Assembly: GCF_006517235.1 (NCBI RefSeq)
Contig: NZ_CP041188.1
Location: 1,178,001 to 1,242,000 of the forward strand
From: Pseudarthrobacter sp. NIBRBAC000502772
GTDB taxonomy: Bacteria > Actinomycetota > Actinomycetes > Actinomycetales > Micrococcaceae
DNA length: 64,000 nt
Direction: 5' to 3'
Shown here piece after piece: positions 33,719-42,568 of the stretch. Both the position numbers and the translations under genes were made by a program. A model generated the notes under the pieces. The model had not been told where the DNA came from and did no database searches. It was given only the letters and a program-made list of their open reading frames with translations. Position 1 is the stretch's first letter; each line of letters starts with the position of its first letter.

Positions 33719-35899
33719 ATGGTCGATACCCAGAACGCCGCCCTTCTTTCCGTTTCACCTGACTCAGCCTCCGCCACAAAAAGCCAGGCGCTGGAGGTTC
33801 TCCGCGAACTTGTGGGGCATCCGGCGGCGGATTTCCACGACGGACAGTTTGAGGCGATTGAAGCACTGGTCGACGGCGGCCGGCGGGCTTTGGTGGTCCA
33901 GCGCACCGGTTGGGGAAAATCGGCCGTGTACTTTGTGGCGTCCCTGCTGCTCCGGCGCCGCGGCGCCGGCCCCACCCTGATCGTTTCGCCGCTGCTCGCC
34001 CTGATGCGGGACCAGGTGGCTGCCGCCGCCCGCGCCGGAGTGCGTGCCGTGGCCATCAACTCGGCGAACCAGCTGGACTGGGACACCGTCAGGGAACAGC
34101 TCGCCGCCGATGAAGTCGACGTGCTGCTGGTTTCGCCGGAACGGCTCACCAACCCGTCCTTCCGTGAGAACCAGCTGCCGGAGCTCATCCGGCGGACGGG
34201 CCTGCTGGTGATTGATGAAGCCCACTGCATTTCGGACTGGGGCCACGACTTCCGGCCGGACTACCGCCGGATCGCTGACCTGATCACCCAGCTGCCGGAG
34301 TCCGTGCCTGTCCTTGCCACCACCGCAACGGCCAACTCGCGCGTGGTCCACGACATCGAGGAACAGCTGGGCGCGGGCGTCCTCACCATCCGCGGCACCC
34401 TTGGCCGGGATTCCCTGCGCCTGGGTGTCCTCGCCCTCCCGAATTCCCGCGAACGGCTGGGCTGGCTCCTGACGCACCTGGCCGATCTGCCCGGCAGCGG
34501 CATCATCTACACACTGACCGTCTCCGCAGCGGAGGACACCGCCCGGCTTCTCGCCGAAGCCGGGCACATAGTGCAGGCCTACACCGGCAGGACCGATCCC
34601 GCGGACCGTGAGCGCGCAGAGCAGATGCTCAAGGACAACCAGGTCAAGGCGCTGGTGGCCACCTCGGCGCTCGGTATGGGCTTCGACAAACCGGACCTTG
34701 GCTTCGTCGTCCACCTCGGAGCACCGTCGTCCCCGGTGGCGTACTACCAGCAGGTGGGCCGTGCGGGCCGTGGCGCGGCGAACGCTGATGTGCTGTTGCT
34801 GCCGGGTTCTGAAGACCGGGATATCTGGCAGTACTTCGCCACCGCCTCCATGCCGTCCGAGGAGAAAGCCACAGCGGTGCTGACAGCGTTGGCCGAGGCC
34901 GGAACTGCCGTGTCAACGGTGGCGCTGGAGGCCCGGGTTGATCTCCGCCGCACCCCGCTGGAGCTGCTGTTGAAGGTCCTGGCCGTGGATGGGGCCGTGG
35001 AACGTGTCGGCGGCGGGTGGCGTTCCACAGGCCAGCCCTGGATCTACGACGCCGAGCGTTACCGCCGGATCGCCGAGGCCAGGGTGGACGAGCAGGACTC
35101 CATGGTGATCTACCAGGACACCGCCGGGTGCCGGATGGAATACATCACCTCGGTCCTCGATGACGAGACCGCGCACGCCTGCGGGAAGTGCGACAACTGC
35201 GCGGGCCGCTGGTTCCGGGCCGATATCGCTGAGGACGCCACGGTAGCGGCGGGTCAGACGCTCACCCGCGCCGGTGGTGTCCTGGAGGCACGGCTGCAGT
35301 GGCCCAGTGGCATGGACCGTCTGGGCGTTCCGGTCAAGGGCAAGATCAAGCCTGACGAAGGACTCGCTGACGGCCGCGTGCTGGCAAGGCTTACCGATCT
35401 CGGCTGGGGCGGGGCGCTGCGGGAACTCTTTGCGGCCGGCGCCGCAGACCGGCCGGTGGATCCTGCCATGCTGCAGGCCTGTGTCCAGGTCCTGCGGGAA
35501 TGGGCTACCGGTGACGGCCGGAACCCGGGCTGGAGCGGTGCAGGCCGGCCGGCCGCGATCGTCAGCATGCCTTCCCGCAGCAAGCCTGAACTGGTGCGCT
35601 CCCTTGCCCAGGGAATTTCGGAAATCGGCAGGATCCCTTACCTCGGCGAGCTGGACCTGGGCCACGGCGGACCCACTGGAAGCCGTGGCGGGAACAGTGC
35701 ATACCGGTTGGCGGGCGTTTGGGACCGGGTCATGGTGGGCCCGGAGTTGGAGGCCGCCATGGCGTCACTTCGCGGCCAGGGCGTGATGCTGATCGACGAC
35801 CTCGTGGACAGCCGGTGGACCGTTACCGTGGCTGGACGCGCCCTGCGCCAGGCGGGGGCGGGGGCTGTCCTTCCGCTCGTGCTTGCCCAGGCCGGCTGA
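33719..35899 (+). CDS. RecQ-family helicase with C-terminal phosphoribosyltransferase-like domain
   Basis: The open frame starts far upstream, but the ATG at 33719 fits the helicase and leaves no overlap with manB; a GATACT box lies 6 nt before it (leaderless type). 726 residues. Helicase motifs: RTGWGKS (Lys67), IDEAHC (166-170), TATAN, and the motif VI QQVGRAGRG. A zinc module follows (CRMEYI, then HACGKCDNC). No HRDC domain is seen; instead the C-terminus holds VMLIDDLVDSRWT (about 690-701), a PRPP-loop-like motif of type I phosphoribosyltransferases. The protein unwinds DNA during repair; the role of the extra domain is unknown. Confidence 0.9.
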   Translation: MVDTQNAALLSVSPDSASATKSQALEVLRELVGHPAADFHDGQFEAIEALVDGGRRALVVQRTGWGKSAVYFVASLLLRRRGAGPTLIVSPLLALMRDQVAAAARAGVRAVAINSANQLDWDTVREQLAADEVDVLLVSPERLTNPSFRENQLPELIRRTGLLVIDEAHCISDWGHDFRPDYRRIADLITQLPESVPVLATTATANSRVVHDIEEQLGAGVLTIRGTLGRDSLRLGVLALPNSRERLGWLLTHLADLPGSGIIYTLTVSAAEDTARLLAEAGHIVQAYTGRTDPADRERAEQMLKDNQVKALVATSALGMGFDKPDLGFVVHLGAPSSPVAYYQQVGRAGRGAANADVLLLPGSEDRDIWQYFATASMPSEEKATAVLTALAEAGTAVSTVALEARVDLRRTPLELLLKVLAVDGAVERVGGGWRSTGQPWIYDAERYRRIAEARVDEQDSMVIYQDTAGCRMEYITSVLDDETAHACGKCDNCAGRWFRADIAEDATVAAGQTLTRAGGVLEARLQWPSGMDRLGVPVKGKIKPDEGLADGRVLARLTDLGWGGALRELFAAGAADRPVDPAMLQACVQVLREWATGDGRNPGWSGAGRPAAIVSMPSRSKPELVRSLAQGISEIGRIPYLGELDLGHGGPTGSRGGNSAYRLAGVWDRVMVGPELEAAMASLRGQGVMLIDDLVDSRWTVTVAGRALRQAGAGAVLPLVLAQAG

Positions 35900-37304
35900 C
35901 CTCGGCGCCGGCGTGCCGGTGCAGTGACAGGCTGTCCGCCGTACTGAAGAGCATCAGGACGGCCATGGTGAGGAAAGCTCCGCGGAAGGGGCCAGCGTGA
36001 TCCGTGGGGAAGGCCGCCACGCCGTCGAAAATCCGGATCAGCAGGGCGCCAACGGCGATGCCGGCGCCTGCGGCGAGCTGCACCAGGGTCGCCGACACGG
36101 AATTGGCCGAGGTCAGCTGGGAGGGTGCAATGTCCGCGTACTGCACCGACGCGTAGGCGGAGAAGCCAATGGAGCGGAACGCCCCGCTGCACACGAGCAG
36201 GGCGAAGATCAGGGCCTGCGGCGTGTCCGGAGTGAGCAGGGCGCACAGGGCGAAGGTCACCGCCGATGCCAGAGAGCCGAAGACCAGCATGGCCCGGAAA
36301 CCGAAACGCCGGATCAGCGGCGTGGTGGCCGGCTTGATGCCGATGTTGCCGATGAACACGGCCGCCACCATGATTCCGGCGTGCAGCGGTGACCAGCCGA
36401 AACCGGTCTGGAACATCAGGGGCAGGAGGAACGGCACCGAACTGATGGTCAGGCGGTAGACGAACCCGCCGGTGGCCATGGCCCGGAATGTGCGGGTGGA
36501 AAAAACACTGAGATCAAACAGAGGGTTTTTGGCCCGCGTCATCCACAGCACGGCGCCCGCGAGGGCGCATACCCCTGCAGCAGCGCCGATAGCTGCCCAT
36601 GGACCGTCGGGGTGGGCAGTGGCCAGCTCCAGGCCCACCACCAGGGCGCCCACGCCGGTGGTGGTGAGGAGCAGGCCCAGCCAGTCGAGCCTGCGTGCCC
36701 TGTCTCCGGCGCCGGCTGGTACCAGACTGAGTGCGGCGATGAACGCGGCCGCCCCCAGTGGCAAATTGATGAGGAAGATCCAGTGCCACGACAGGTAGGT
36801 GGTCAAGGCGCCGCCTACCAGCGGCGCCAGTACGGGCGCCAGCAGCGCGGGCCACACCAGGAAAGCCGTCGCCCGGAGAAGCTCCGATTTGGGTGTGCCG
36901 CGCAGTACCAGGAGGGTGCCGACAGGAACCATCATGGCCCCGCCGACGCCCTGCAGGATCCGGCTCAGAGTCAGTACAGTCAGGTCGGGGCTGATGGCGC
37001 AGGCCAGTGAAGCCAGTGTGAACAGGGCGATCGCGAAGCAGAATACTTTGCGGGCCCCCACGCGTTCAGCAAGCCAGCCGCTGAGCGGGATGCCCATGGC
37101 CACGGTTATGAGGTAGGCCGTCATGGTGATGTTGACGTCGGCGGCTGGAACGCCAAAGTCGCCGGCGATGTTGGGGATGGCGGTGGTGAGGATAGTGCCG
37201 TCCAGGAACTCCATAAAGAACGTGGCAGCCACCAGTAGCGCCAGGCGTGGATTCCACGCCTGGCTTGTGCTGGTTTCCTCGCCCGGGGAATTGCTAACTG
37301 CCAT
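35823..37304 (-). CDS. MFS drug-efflux-type transporter (EmrB/QacA, DHA2 group)
   Basis: The ATG at 37304 (MAVSNSPGEETSTSQAW) is chosen over an upstream extension of low-complexity sequence; 493 residues. Twelve to fourteen hydrophobic helices are visible. DHA2 hallmarks: motif D1 ATFFMEFLDGTILTTAIPNIA in helix 1, the loop GWLAERVGARKVF, and motif C-like PVLAPLVGGALTTYLSWHWIF. It probably exports drugs or other amphiphilic compounds by proton antiport. The last 77 bp overlap the convergent helicase gene; the tail is Pro/Arg-rich. Confidence 0.9.
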   Translation of the reverse strand: MAVSNSPGEETSTSQAWNPRLALLVAATFFMEFLDGTILTTAIPNIAGDFGVPAADVNITMTAYLITVAMGIPLSGWLAERVGARKVFCFAIALFTLASLACAISPDLTVLTLSRILQGVGGAMMVPVGTLLVLRGTPKSELLRATAFLVWPALLAPVLAPLVGGALTTYLSWHWIFLINLPLGAAAFIAALSLVPAGAGDRARRLDWLGLLLTTTGVGALVVGLELATAHPDGPWAAIGAAAGVCALAGAVLWMTRAKNPLFDLSVFSTRTFRAMATGGFVYRLTISSVPFLLPLMFQTGFGWSPLHAGIMVAAVFIGNIGIKPATTPLIRRFGFRAMLVFGSLASAVTFALCALLTPDTPQALIFALLVCSGAFRSIGFSAYASVQYADIAPSQLTSANSVSATLVQLAAGAGIAVGALLIRIFDGVAAFPTDHAGPFRGAFLTMAVLMLFSTADSLSLHRHAGAEVSRPGQARAEGQPPPPPGAGRVQPR

Positions 37305-37447
37305 TCCACCATCCTGCCACCGCCGCCCCGGGAGAAGCCTCGTGCGTCCGCACCCCGGACCGCCAGCCTGTCCAGCCCACCCCACTCTCCACGCGCCAGG
37401 CACCGCCTCCCACCTACGCACCACGCCCGCCTCCCGCCCATGGAGGT

Positions 37448-37491
37448 AGCAGTAACTGTCGTTATGAGCGCTCATAACGACAGTTACTGCT
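37448..37491. repeat. Perfect 44-bp palindrome without loop
   Basis: Arms of 22 bp meet between 37469 and 37470; the right arm begins GCTCATAACGACAGTTACTG and the left arm mirrors it exactly. It lies between the MFS gene start and the tRNA-Ser(GCT) terminator, in non-coding DNA. The AACGACAGTTA core resembles the arms of the palindromes at 29859 and 6805, but with the opposite end at the centre. Confidence 0.9.
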
Positions 37492-37542
37492 TTCTAGTTT
37501 GGGTTTGGTGGCATAAAAAAGCACTTGGCCAGGGAACGCAAA

Positions 37543-37567
37543 AGGCCCCGGTCCAGGACCGGGGCCA
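37543..37567 (-). terminator. Terminator of tRNA-Ser(GCT)
   Basis: GGCCCCGGTCC and GGACCGGGGCC form a perfect stem around a minimal loop; on the minus strand it is followed by TTTTGCG. Confidence 0.75.
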
Positions 37568-37571
37568 AACG

Positions 37572-37659
37572 CGGAGACGGGGGGATTTGAACCCCCGGTG
37601 GAGTTGTGCCCCACACTTCATTAGCAGTGAAGCCCATTCGGCCGCTCTGGCACGTCTCC
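37572..37659 (-). tRNA. tRNA-Ser(GCT)
   Basis: Acceptor stem GGAGACG/CGTCTCC, anticodon stem CTTCA/TGAAG with loop CTGCTAA giving anticodon GCT, a long class II variable arm, and T-arm GGTTCAAATCC. The 3' CCA is not encoded. Confidence 0.95.
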
Positions 37660-37794
37660 AATGGCTATTACTAGCCCACCAAGGATACGCAGAACGGGGC
37701 ACGCAGTGCAAAACGGCCCGTGAGCGCTTGTCTCAGGCCCGGCGCCCTGCCCCACGGTATGCCTCGCGCCGGGCCCAGGAACAGTGCCCTGGGC

Positions 37795-40062
37795 TCAACC
37801 GCCAGCCAGCGTCCGCCATAGGAAGTGCTGGCTGCGGGCCTGCAGCGCGGCGGCCTGCCGGTTGTCCGAAGCTCCGGCGTGGCCGCCTTCCAGCGCTTCG
37901 TGGAACCAGACATTCGGGATGCCCATCGCTTGCATCCGGGCGGCCATCTTGCGGGCCTGGACCGGTCCCACCCTGTCGTCCGACGTGGCCGTCCAGATGA
38001 ATGTTTCGGGGTACTCCACGCCGTCCTTGAGCAGGTGGTACGGGGAGAAGGTCTTGATGTACTCCCATTCCGCCGCCACGTCCGGGTCGCCGTATTCGGC
38101 GATCCAGGAGTGCCCGGCGGAGAGTTTCGTGTAGCGCCTCATGTCCAGCAGCGGAACGCCGCAGGAGATAGCCCCGAAAAGTTCCGGGTAGGTGGTGAGC
38201 ATGTTGCCTACCAGCAGCCCGCCGTTGGACCCGCCCACGCAGCCAAGCCGCTCCCGGGAGGTGACGCCACGGTGGACGAGGTGCTGCGCCACGGCGGCAA
38301 AGTCCTCGAAGGCGCGGTGCCGGTTTTCCTTGAGCGCGGCCCGGTGCCAGGACGGCCCGTATTCGCCGCCGCCGCGGATGTTGGCCACAACGTAGACGCC
38401 GCCGCGGGAGTGCGCTGCCTCGCCGGGCCTGCCGGAGGTGGCTGTCCTGCGCTCGAGCCAAGCCCTGCCGACGGTTCCGCTGTACGCAGGGGTCCGGGAG
38501 ACTTCGAAGCCGCCGTAGCCGGAGAGCTGCGTGGGGTTCTGCCCGTCCAGGACAAGGTCCCGCGAGGCCACCTGGAAGTAAGGGACGCGGGTGCCGTCTG
38601 CGGAGACGGCGAAGTGTTGCTGCACCTCGTACTGGTCGTCATTAAAGAACGACGGCGACGCCTTGACTGCCGCATGGCTGCTCACCACGCAAGCCGTCCC
38701 GGCAACGCCCCTGGCGGAGCCAGCCGTCCCGGCAGGATCCCGCGTGAGGCTTCCGCGCATCAGTGTGCTGGGGGTGGTGAATCCGGTGGCGACCAGCCAG
38801 AAGTCGTCGCCCGCACCGCCGCCGTCACCGCCGTCGGCCGGTCCTTCATCTTCGTCGTCCACCGCGTAGGCGTTGACGTCGTGCAGCGGCGGGCAGGCAT
38901 CCAGCAGCGACGAAGCCCAGTCGCCACCGGCAGCTGCACCCCCGTCGGCCGCAACGCCGGGAACAGAGGGATCCAGCACCCGGATTTCGGACGAGACGTC
39001 CCGCAGCAGGTTCAGCAGCAGGAAATTCCGCGTCCAGCTCCACGACTGCAGCGACGTGTGCGAATCCGGCGTAAACAGCACCAAGAGATCCCGCGCCCCG
39101 GCAAGGTAGTCCTCGAACTTCGCGGCCAACAGGGACCCGGCGGGGTACGTGTTGCCCTCAAGGGACCAGTCCTGCTGAGGTCGGAACAGGAGCCATTCGC
39201 GGTGCGCACTGAGGTTAACATCTGTCGGCGCATCGATCTCGAGCCAGGCGTCGTCCCAGCGGATGAACGTGCTGCGGTTGTAGAAATCGATGTAGTCCAC
39301 GGCGAACGTGCGCTCGAAGCCCGGAGTGGAGTCGTGCGCCACCACGGCCATCATGTGGTCCTCGGGCACCTCAAAAAGCCGGGCGGCCGCGGAGAGGGCC
39401 TCGCCGCGTCGCAGGGTGACAGCCGTCCGGGCATACGAGGATGCGGTCCGCGGCAGGTCCCCGGCCGTGGAGGCGACCAGCAGCGTGTCCGCGTCCAGCC
39501 ACGAAACGTTCCCCTTCGCCGTCGGCAGGTCGAAGCCGCCGTCGGCCTGGTCAACAAAGGTGCGGGTCCCGACGTCGAACTCGCGGTAGCGGTTGGCGTC
39601 GCCGCCGTCGGGGGAAAGCGCCAGCAGCGCGAGGCGGTACGGGTCGCCGGCGGCGGGACGAAGGAACGTGGCACCGTGGAAGACCCACTCCTCACCTTCG
39701 GCGGCGGCGAGGGCATCCACATCCAGCAGCACGTCCCAGTCGGGGGAGTCCGTCAGGTAGCTTTCCCAGCTGGTGCGGCGCCACAGCCCCTTCGGGTTCG
39801 CCTGGTCCTTCCAGAAGTTGTAGTACCACTCGCCGCGCTTGCCCACCATGGCGATCCGGTCCGTGGAGTCCAGCACCTCCAGGATGCTTCCTTCCAGGCC
39901 TACGTAATCGGCGTCCTCCAAAAGGTCCTCAGTGCGGGCGTTCTGCTCCCGGACCCAGGCAAGCGGTGCCTCGCCGTAGATCTCCTCCAGCCAGACGTTC
40001 TCGTCAGTGGGTTCGGGGGCGGGCGATGAACCGGGCGCTTGATCAGCTGCAGTGGTGGTCAT
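37795..40062 (-). CDS. Prolyl oligopeptidase-type S9 peptidase
   Basis: The ATG at 40062 (MTTTAADQAPGSS) is chosen; another ATG three codons upstream is possible and the rest of the long open frame is not coding. 755 residues. An N-terminal beta-propeller-like region (about 30-440) is followed by an alpha/beta hydrolase. The nucleophile Ser is near 612 in GGSNGG, the Asp near 696 in SDDRVGP, and the His near 728 in EGGHAG. No signal peptide, so cytoplasmic. It likely cuts short proline-containing peptides. A Gly/Asp/Ala-rich insertion around residues 370-395 and a second around 410-435 are unlike the core family. Confidence 0.92.
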   Translation of the reverse strand: MTTTAADQAPGSSPAPEPTDENVWLEEIYGEAPLAWVREQNARTEDLLEDADYVGLEGSILEVLDSTDRIAMVGKRGEWYYNFWKDQANPKGLWRRTSWESYLTDSPDWDVLLDVDALAAAEGEEWVFHGATFLRPAAGDPYRLALLALSPDGGDANRYREFDVGTRTFVDQADGGFDLPTAKGNVSWLDADTLLVASTAGDLPRTASSYARTAVTLRRGEALSAAARLFEVPEDHMMAVVAHDSTPGFERTFAVDYIDFYNRSTFIRWDDAWLEIDAPTDVNLSAHREWLLFRPQQDWSLEGNTYPAGSLLAAKFEDYLAGARDLLVLFTPDSHTSLQSWSWTRNFLLLNLLRDVSSEIRVLDPSVPGVAADGGAAAGGDWASSLLDACPPLHDVNAYAVDDEDEGPADGGDGGGAGDDFWLVATGFTTPSTLMRGSLTRDPAGTAGSARGVAGTACVVSSHAAVKASPSFFNDDQYEVQQHFAVSADGTRVPYFQVASRDLVLDGQNPTQLSGYGGFEVSRTPAYSGTVGRAWLERRTATSGRPGEAAHSRGGVYVVANIRGGGEYGPSWHRAALKENRHRAFEDFAAVAQHLVHRGVTSRERLGCVGGSNGGLLVGNMLTTYPELFGAISCGVPLLDMRRYTKLSAGHSWIAEYGDPDVAAEWEYIKTFSPYHLLKDGVEYPETFIWTATSDDRVGPVQARKMAARMQAMGIPNVWFHEALEGGHAGASDNRQAAALQARSQHFLWRTLAGG

Positions 40063-40137
40063 GCGCCCCATCCAAACAACATTTTCGCGCCGCAAGCAAG
40101 TCAAGTGCCTGTGGCGCATGCCGATACTCTGGATGCC

Positions 40138-42174
40138 GTGGGTAAATCGAAGAGCATCCGGACAGCCATCATCGGCGCCGGACCGCGGGGAACCAGTGTG
40201 CTGGAGCGCCTGCTCGCACACGCCGCCGCACACGCCGCCGCCCACGCTGCTGCCCACTCCGGCCCCGCATCCCTCCACATCGACGTCGTCGACCCCTATC
40301 CGGCGGGTCCGGGGCACGTGTGGCAGCCCCGTCAGTCCCGGCTGTACCTCATGAACACCCAATCCTTCTATCCCACGGTCATCCCTGAAGACCCCCGGCT
40401 GGCGCCGCCCGTCGCGGGCACCACGTTCGACCGCTGGCGTGCCCAGCAGCAGCGTGAGCCGATGCCGGCCCTGACACTGGACGAGCGGTCCGAACTGGCT
40501 GCCTTGGGATCGCGGGACTTCCCCAGCCGGGCGCTGTACGGCCGCTACCTGCGCTGCACGCTGGACGAGCTGACGGCAAAACTGCCCGACGGCGTCACCG
40601 TCAATTTCCACGAAACGACGGCCGTGTCGGTGCGCCCGTCGCGCGACGGAACAGCGGGGACGCCAGGGGACGGCGCCCCGGGGGACGGTTCTCAAGGGGA
40701 CGGCACCCCAGGCGGGACAACCCTTAGTACCGGAACGTTCGACGTCGGACTCGCCGGCGGCGGTTCCCTCACGGTCGATTCCGTGGTCCTCGCCTTGGGG
40801 CACCTGGCGTCCCGGCTGAACCCGGAACAGCGGGAACTCCAGGCAGCGGCCGCTCAGCTGGGCCTGAGCTACTTCCCGCCGGCCGTCCCGGCGGACGTCG
40901 ACTGGGCCGCGATTCCGGCCGGCGAACCGGTCCTGGTCCGGGGCATGGGGCTGAACTTCTTCGACGCGATGGGCCAGCTCACGGAGGGCCGCGGCGGAAA
41001 GTTCATCGACGCCGGAATCCGGCTCGAGTATCAGCCTTCCGGCCAGGAGCCCGTGATCATTGCAGCCTCCCGCCGCGGCACCCCGTACCGGGCCAAGGCC
41101 GCGCTGGCCGGCTACTACCCGGCGTCGGTCACCCTGCGGTACCTGACCGAGGCCGCGCTGGAACGGTTCGCTGCCACCGGAATCCGCCCGGGTTTCGACC
41201 ACGATCTCTGGCCCCTGCTGCACCGCGACACCCTCTGGGCCTACTACTCCACCCTGGTGCGCTCGCAGCCTGCGGCCGTCCCCGATGCGTCCGAGTTCCT
41301 GGCCGCGCTGGAGGATGCGCTGCGGCCGCATGCCCACAGCGCCGCCAACTGGGAGGCCGCGGTGGAGAGCGTCCTTGCAGTGCACGTCGGGCCGCGGCAC
41401 CGGCTGGACCTGCCGGGCCTCGCGTCTCCCCTGGCGGGCAGGTCCTTCGGATCGCGCGCTGAACTGGATGCCGCCGTCGTCGAGTACCTGCTCGATGACG
41501 CCCGCCGGTCCGCACTGGGCGAGGAGGATCCGGTGAAGATGGCCATCGGCGCGCTGCATCACGGGCGCGCGGTGCTGAAAACGGCAGTGGCCGACGGCGG
41601 TATCACCGATGAGTCCTGGGTGGCCGGCCTGCGGGGCTGGTTTGAGTCATTTGTGGAGGGCCTGGCCAGCGGGCCGCCCGCGCTGCGCGCTGAACAGCTG
41701 GCTGCCCTGGCGCGTGCCGGCGTGGTCAGCTTTGTGGGGCCCGACCCCCGGTTCAGCGTGGACCGCCGATCAGGCCGCTTTACCGCCGTCTCGCCCTGGG
41801 TGAACGGTCCGCCGGTGGCGGCGAAGACCATGGTGGAGGCCCTCGCGCCGGCCAACCGCGTGTCCGCGAACGATTCACCGCTCCTGGAACAGCTCCTCGC
41901 GGACGGGATGGTGCGGCCCCGGCTGATGATGACGGCGGAAGGTGCGCCGGTGCAGGCCACCGGGCTGGACGTTGCGCCGCACCCGTACCGGCCGGTGGCG
42001 GCCAACGGCTCGGTGACCGAGGGTCTCTATGTGTTGGGCCTCCAGCTTTCGGCCACGCAGTGGGGCACTGCCATCGCCGCGGAAGCGCTCCAGCCGGGCG
42101 GCCCCTCGTACGCCAGCGGGCAAAGGACACTCCGCGACGCCGACGAAATCGCGCAGGCGATCCTCGGGCACTGA
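40138..42174 (+). CDS. FAD/NAD(P)-binding protein (NAD_binding_9 type)
   Basis: 679 residues. GTG at 40138 is preferred: a TACTCT box ends 7 nt before it, and the FAD dinucleotide motif AIIGAGPRGTSVLERLL then starts at residue 9. Other features are a VVDPYPAGPGHVWQPRQS segment, LYLMNTQSFY, and VLVRGMGLNFFDAMGQL, typical of the large FAD-NAD(P)-binding proteins distantly related to ornithine hydroxylases. Two low-complexity tracts occur: AHAAAHAAAHAAAHS (about 24-38) and a GDG-rich loop (about 176-200). The redox reaction is unknown. It is divergent from the S9 peptidase and precedes the organosulfur operon, but a 394-bp gap separates it. Confidence 0.82.
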   Translation: MGKSKSIRTAIIGAGPRGTSVLERLLAHAAAHAAAHAAAHSGPASLHIDVVDPYPAGPGHVWQPRQSRLYLMNTQSFYPTVIPEDPRLAPPVAGTTFDRWRAQQQREPMPALTLDERSELAALGSRDFPSRALYGRYLRCTLDELTAKLPDGVTVNFHETTAVSVRPSRDGTAGTPGDGAPGDGSQGDGTPGGTTLSTGTFDVGLAGGGSLTVDSVVLALGHLASRLNPEQRELQAAAAQLGLSYFPPAVPADVDWAAIPAGEPVLVRGMGLNFFDAMGQLTEGRGGKFIDAGIRLEYQPSGQEPVIIAASRRGTPYRAKAALAGYYPASVTLRYLTEAALERFAATGIRPGFDHDLWPLLHRDTLWAYYSTLVRSQPAAVPDASEFLAALEDALRPHAHSAANWEAAVESVLAVHVGPRHRLDLPGLASPLAGRSFGSRAELDAAVVEYLLDDARRSALGEEDPVKMAIGALHHGRAVLKTAVADGGITDESWVAGLRGWFESFVEGLASGPPALRAEQLAALARAGVVSFVGPDPRFSVDRRSGRFTAVSPWVNGPPVAAKTMVEALAPANRVSANDSPLLEQLLADGMVRPRLMMTAEGAPVQATGLDVAPHPYRPVAANGSVTEGLYVLGLQLSATQWGTAIAAEALQPGGPSYASGQRTLRDADEIAQAILGH

Positions 42175-42568
42175 GGATCCCCGCCGCAGCGAAATATTCG
42201 TCCTCGCGTCCACTGAATTTTTTGTCCAGATAACGTCCCCTGAGCATTCGGCAACGCCGATTATCTGGCCAAAAACTCCGAAATGTTGAGCCTCCGTGTC
42301 CTGGCGTTGAGCTTGATGACTTCCCAAAGTCGCGGTCCCCGACGGTCCCGGCCGCATTGTTGCGCCCTGTTGTGGCGGATGACGCGGCGTTGCCTCGTGC
42401 GTCCGGATTGCCCCTTGCTACGCCCCATGGACCGCCGTGACGTGCGGTTTCGCGCTGTGAACCCCGCCCTTTTGCCGCCCCTGCATCTCTGTTCTAGTGG
42501 TTGCCACAAGCCAGCCGGCCCGGACCCGCATCACCGGTTCCACACCTCCAGCGCAGAAAGATCCAGCC
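42175..42568. other. Intergenic leader of the organosulfur operon
   Basis: 394 bp without a convincing gene. Its left part (42190-42290) is AT-richer and contains a large inverted repeat (42219-42275). The right part is ordinary GC-rich sequence. I see no recognisable riboswitch. Confidence 0.4.
42219..42275. promoter_or_regulatory. Inverted repeat upstream of the organosulfur operon
   Basis: Core arms CCAGATAA (42226-42233) and TTATCTGG (42261-42268) are perfect. Pairing extends outward through the flanking T-run (42219-42224) and A-run (42271-42275), about 15 of 18 positions. No T-run follows the right arm, so it is not a standard terminator for the upstream gene; an operator or mRNA hairpin is more likely. 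Confidence 0.45.

Noticed and set aside
37825..40029. 734-residue open frame antisense to the S9 peptidase
   Set aside because: It mirrors the peptidase gene in GC-rich DNA, has no ribosome site and no protein-like domains; the S9 catalytic motifs on the other strand are clear.
42226..42268. CCAGATAA/TTATCTGG repeat as a terminator of the upstream FAD protein gene
   Set aside because: The right arm is followed by an A-run, not a T-run, on the plus strand.
42175..42568. SAM or other sulfur riboswitch in the leader of the organosulfur operon
   Set aside because: None of the conserved blocks of the SAM classes could be found; only the inverted repeat is clear.
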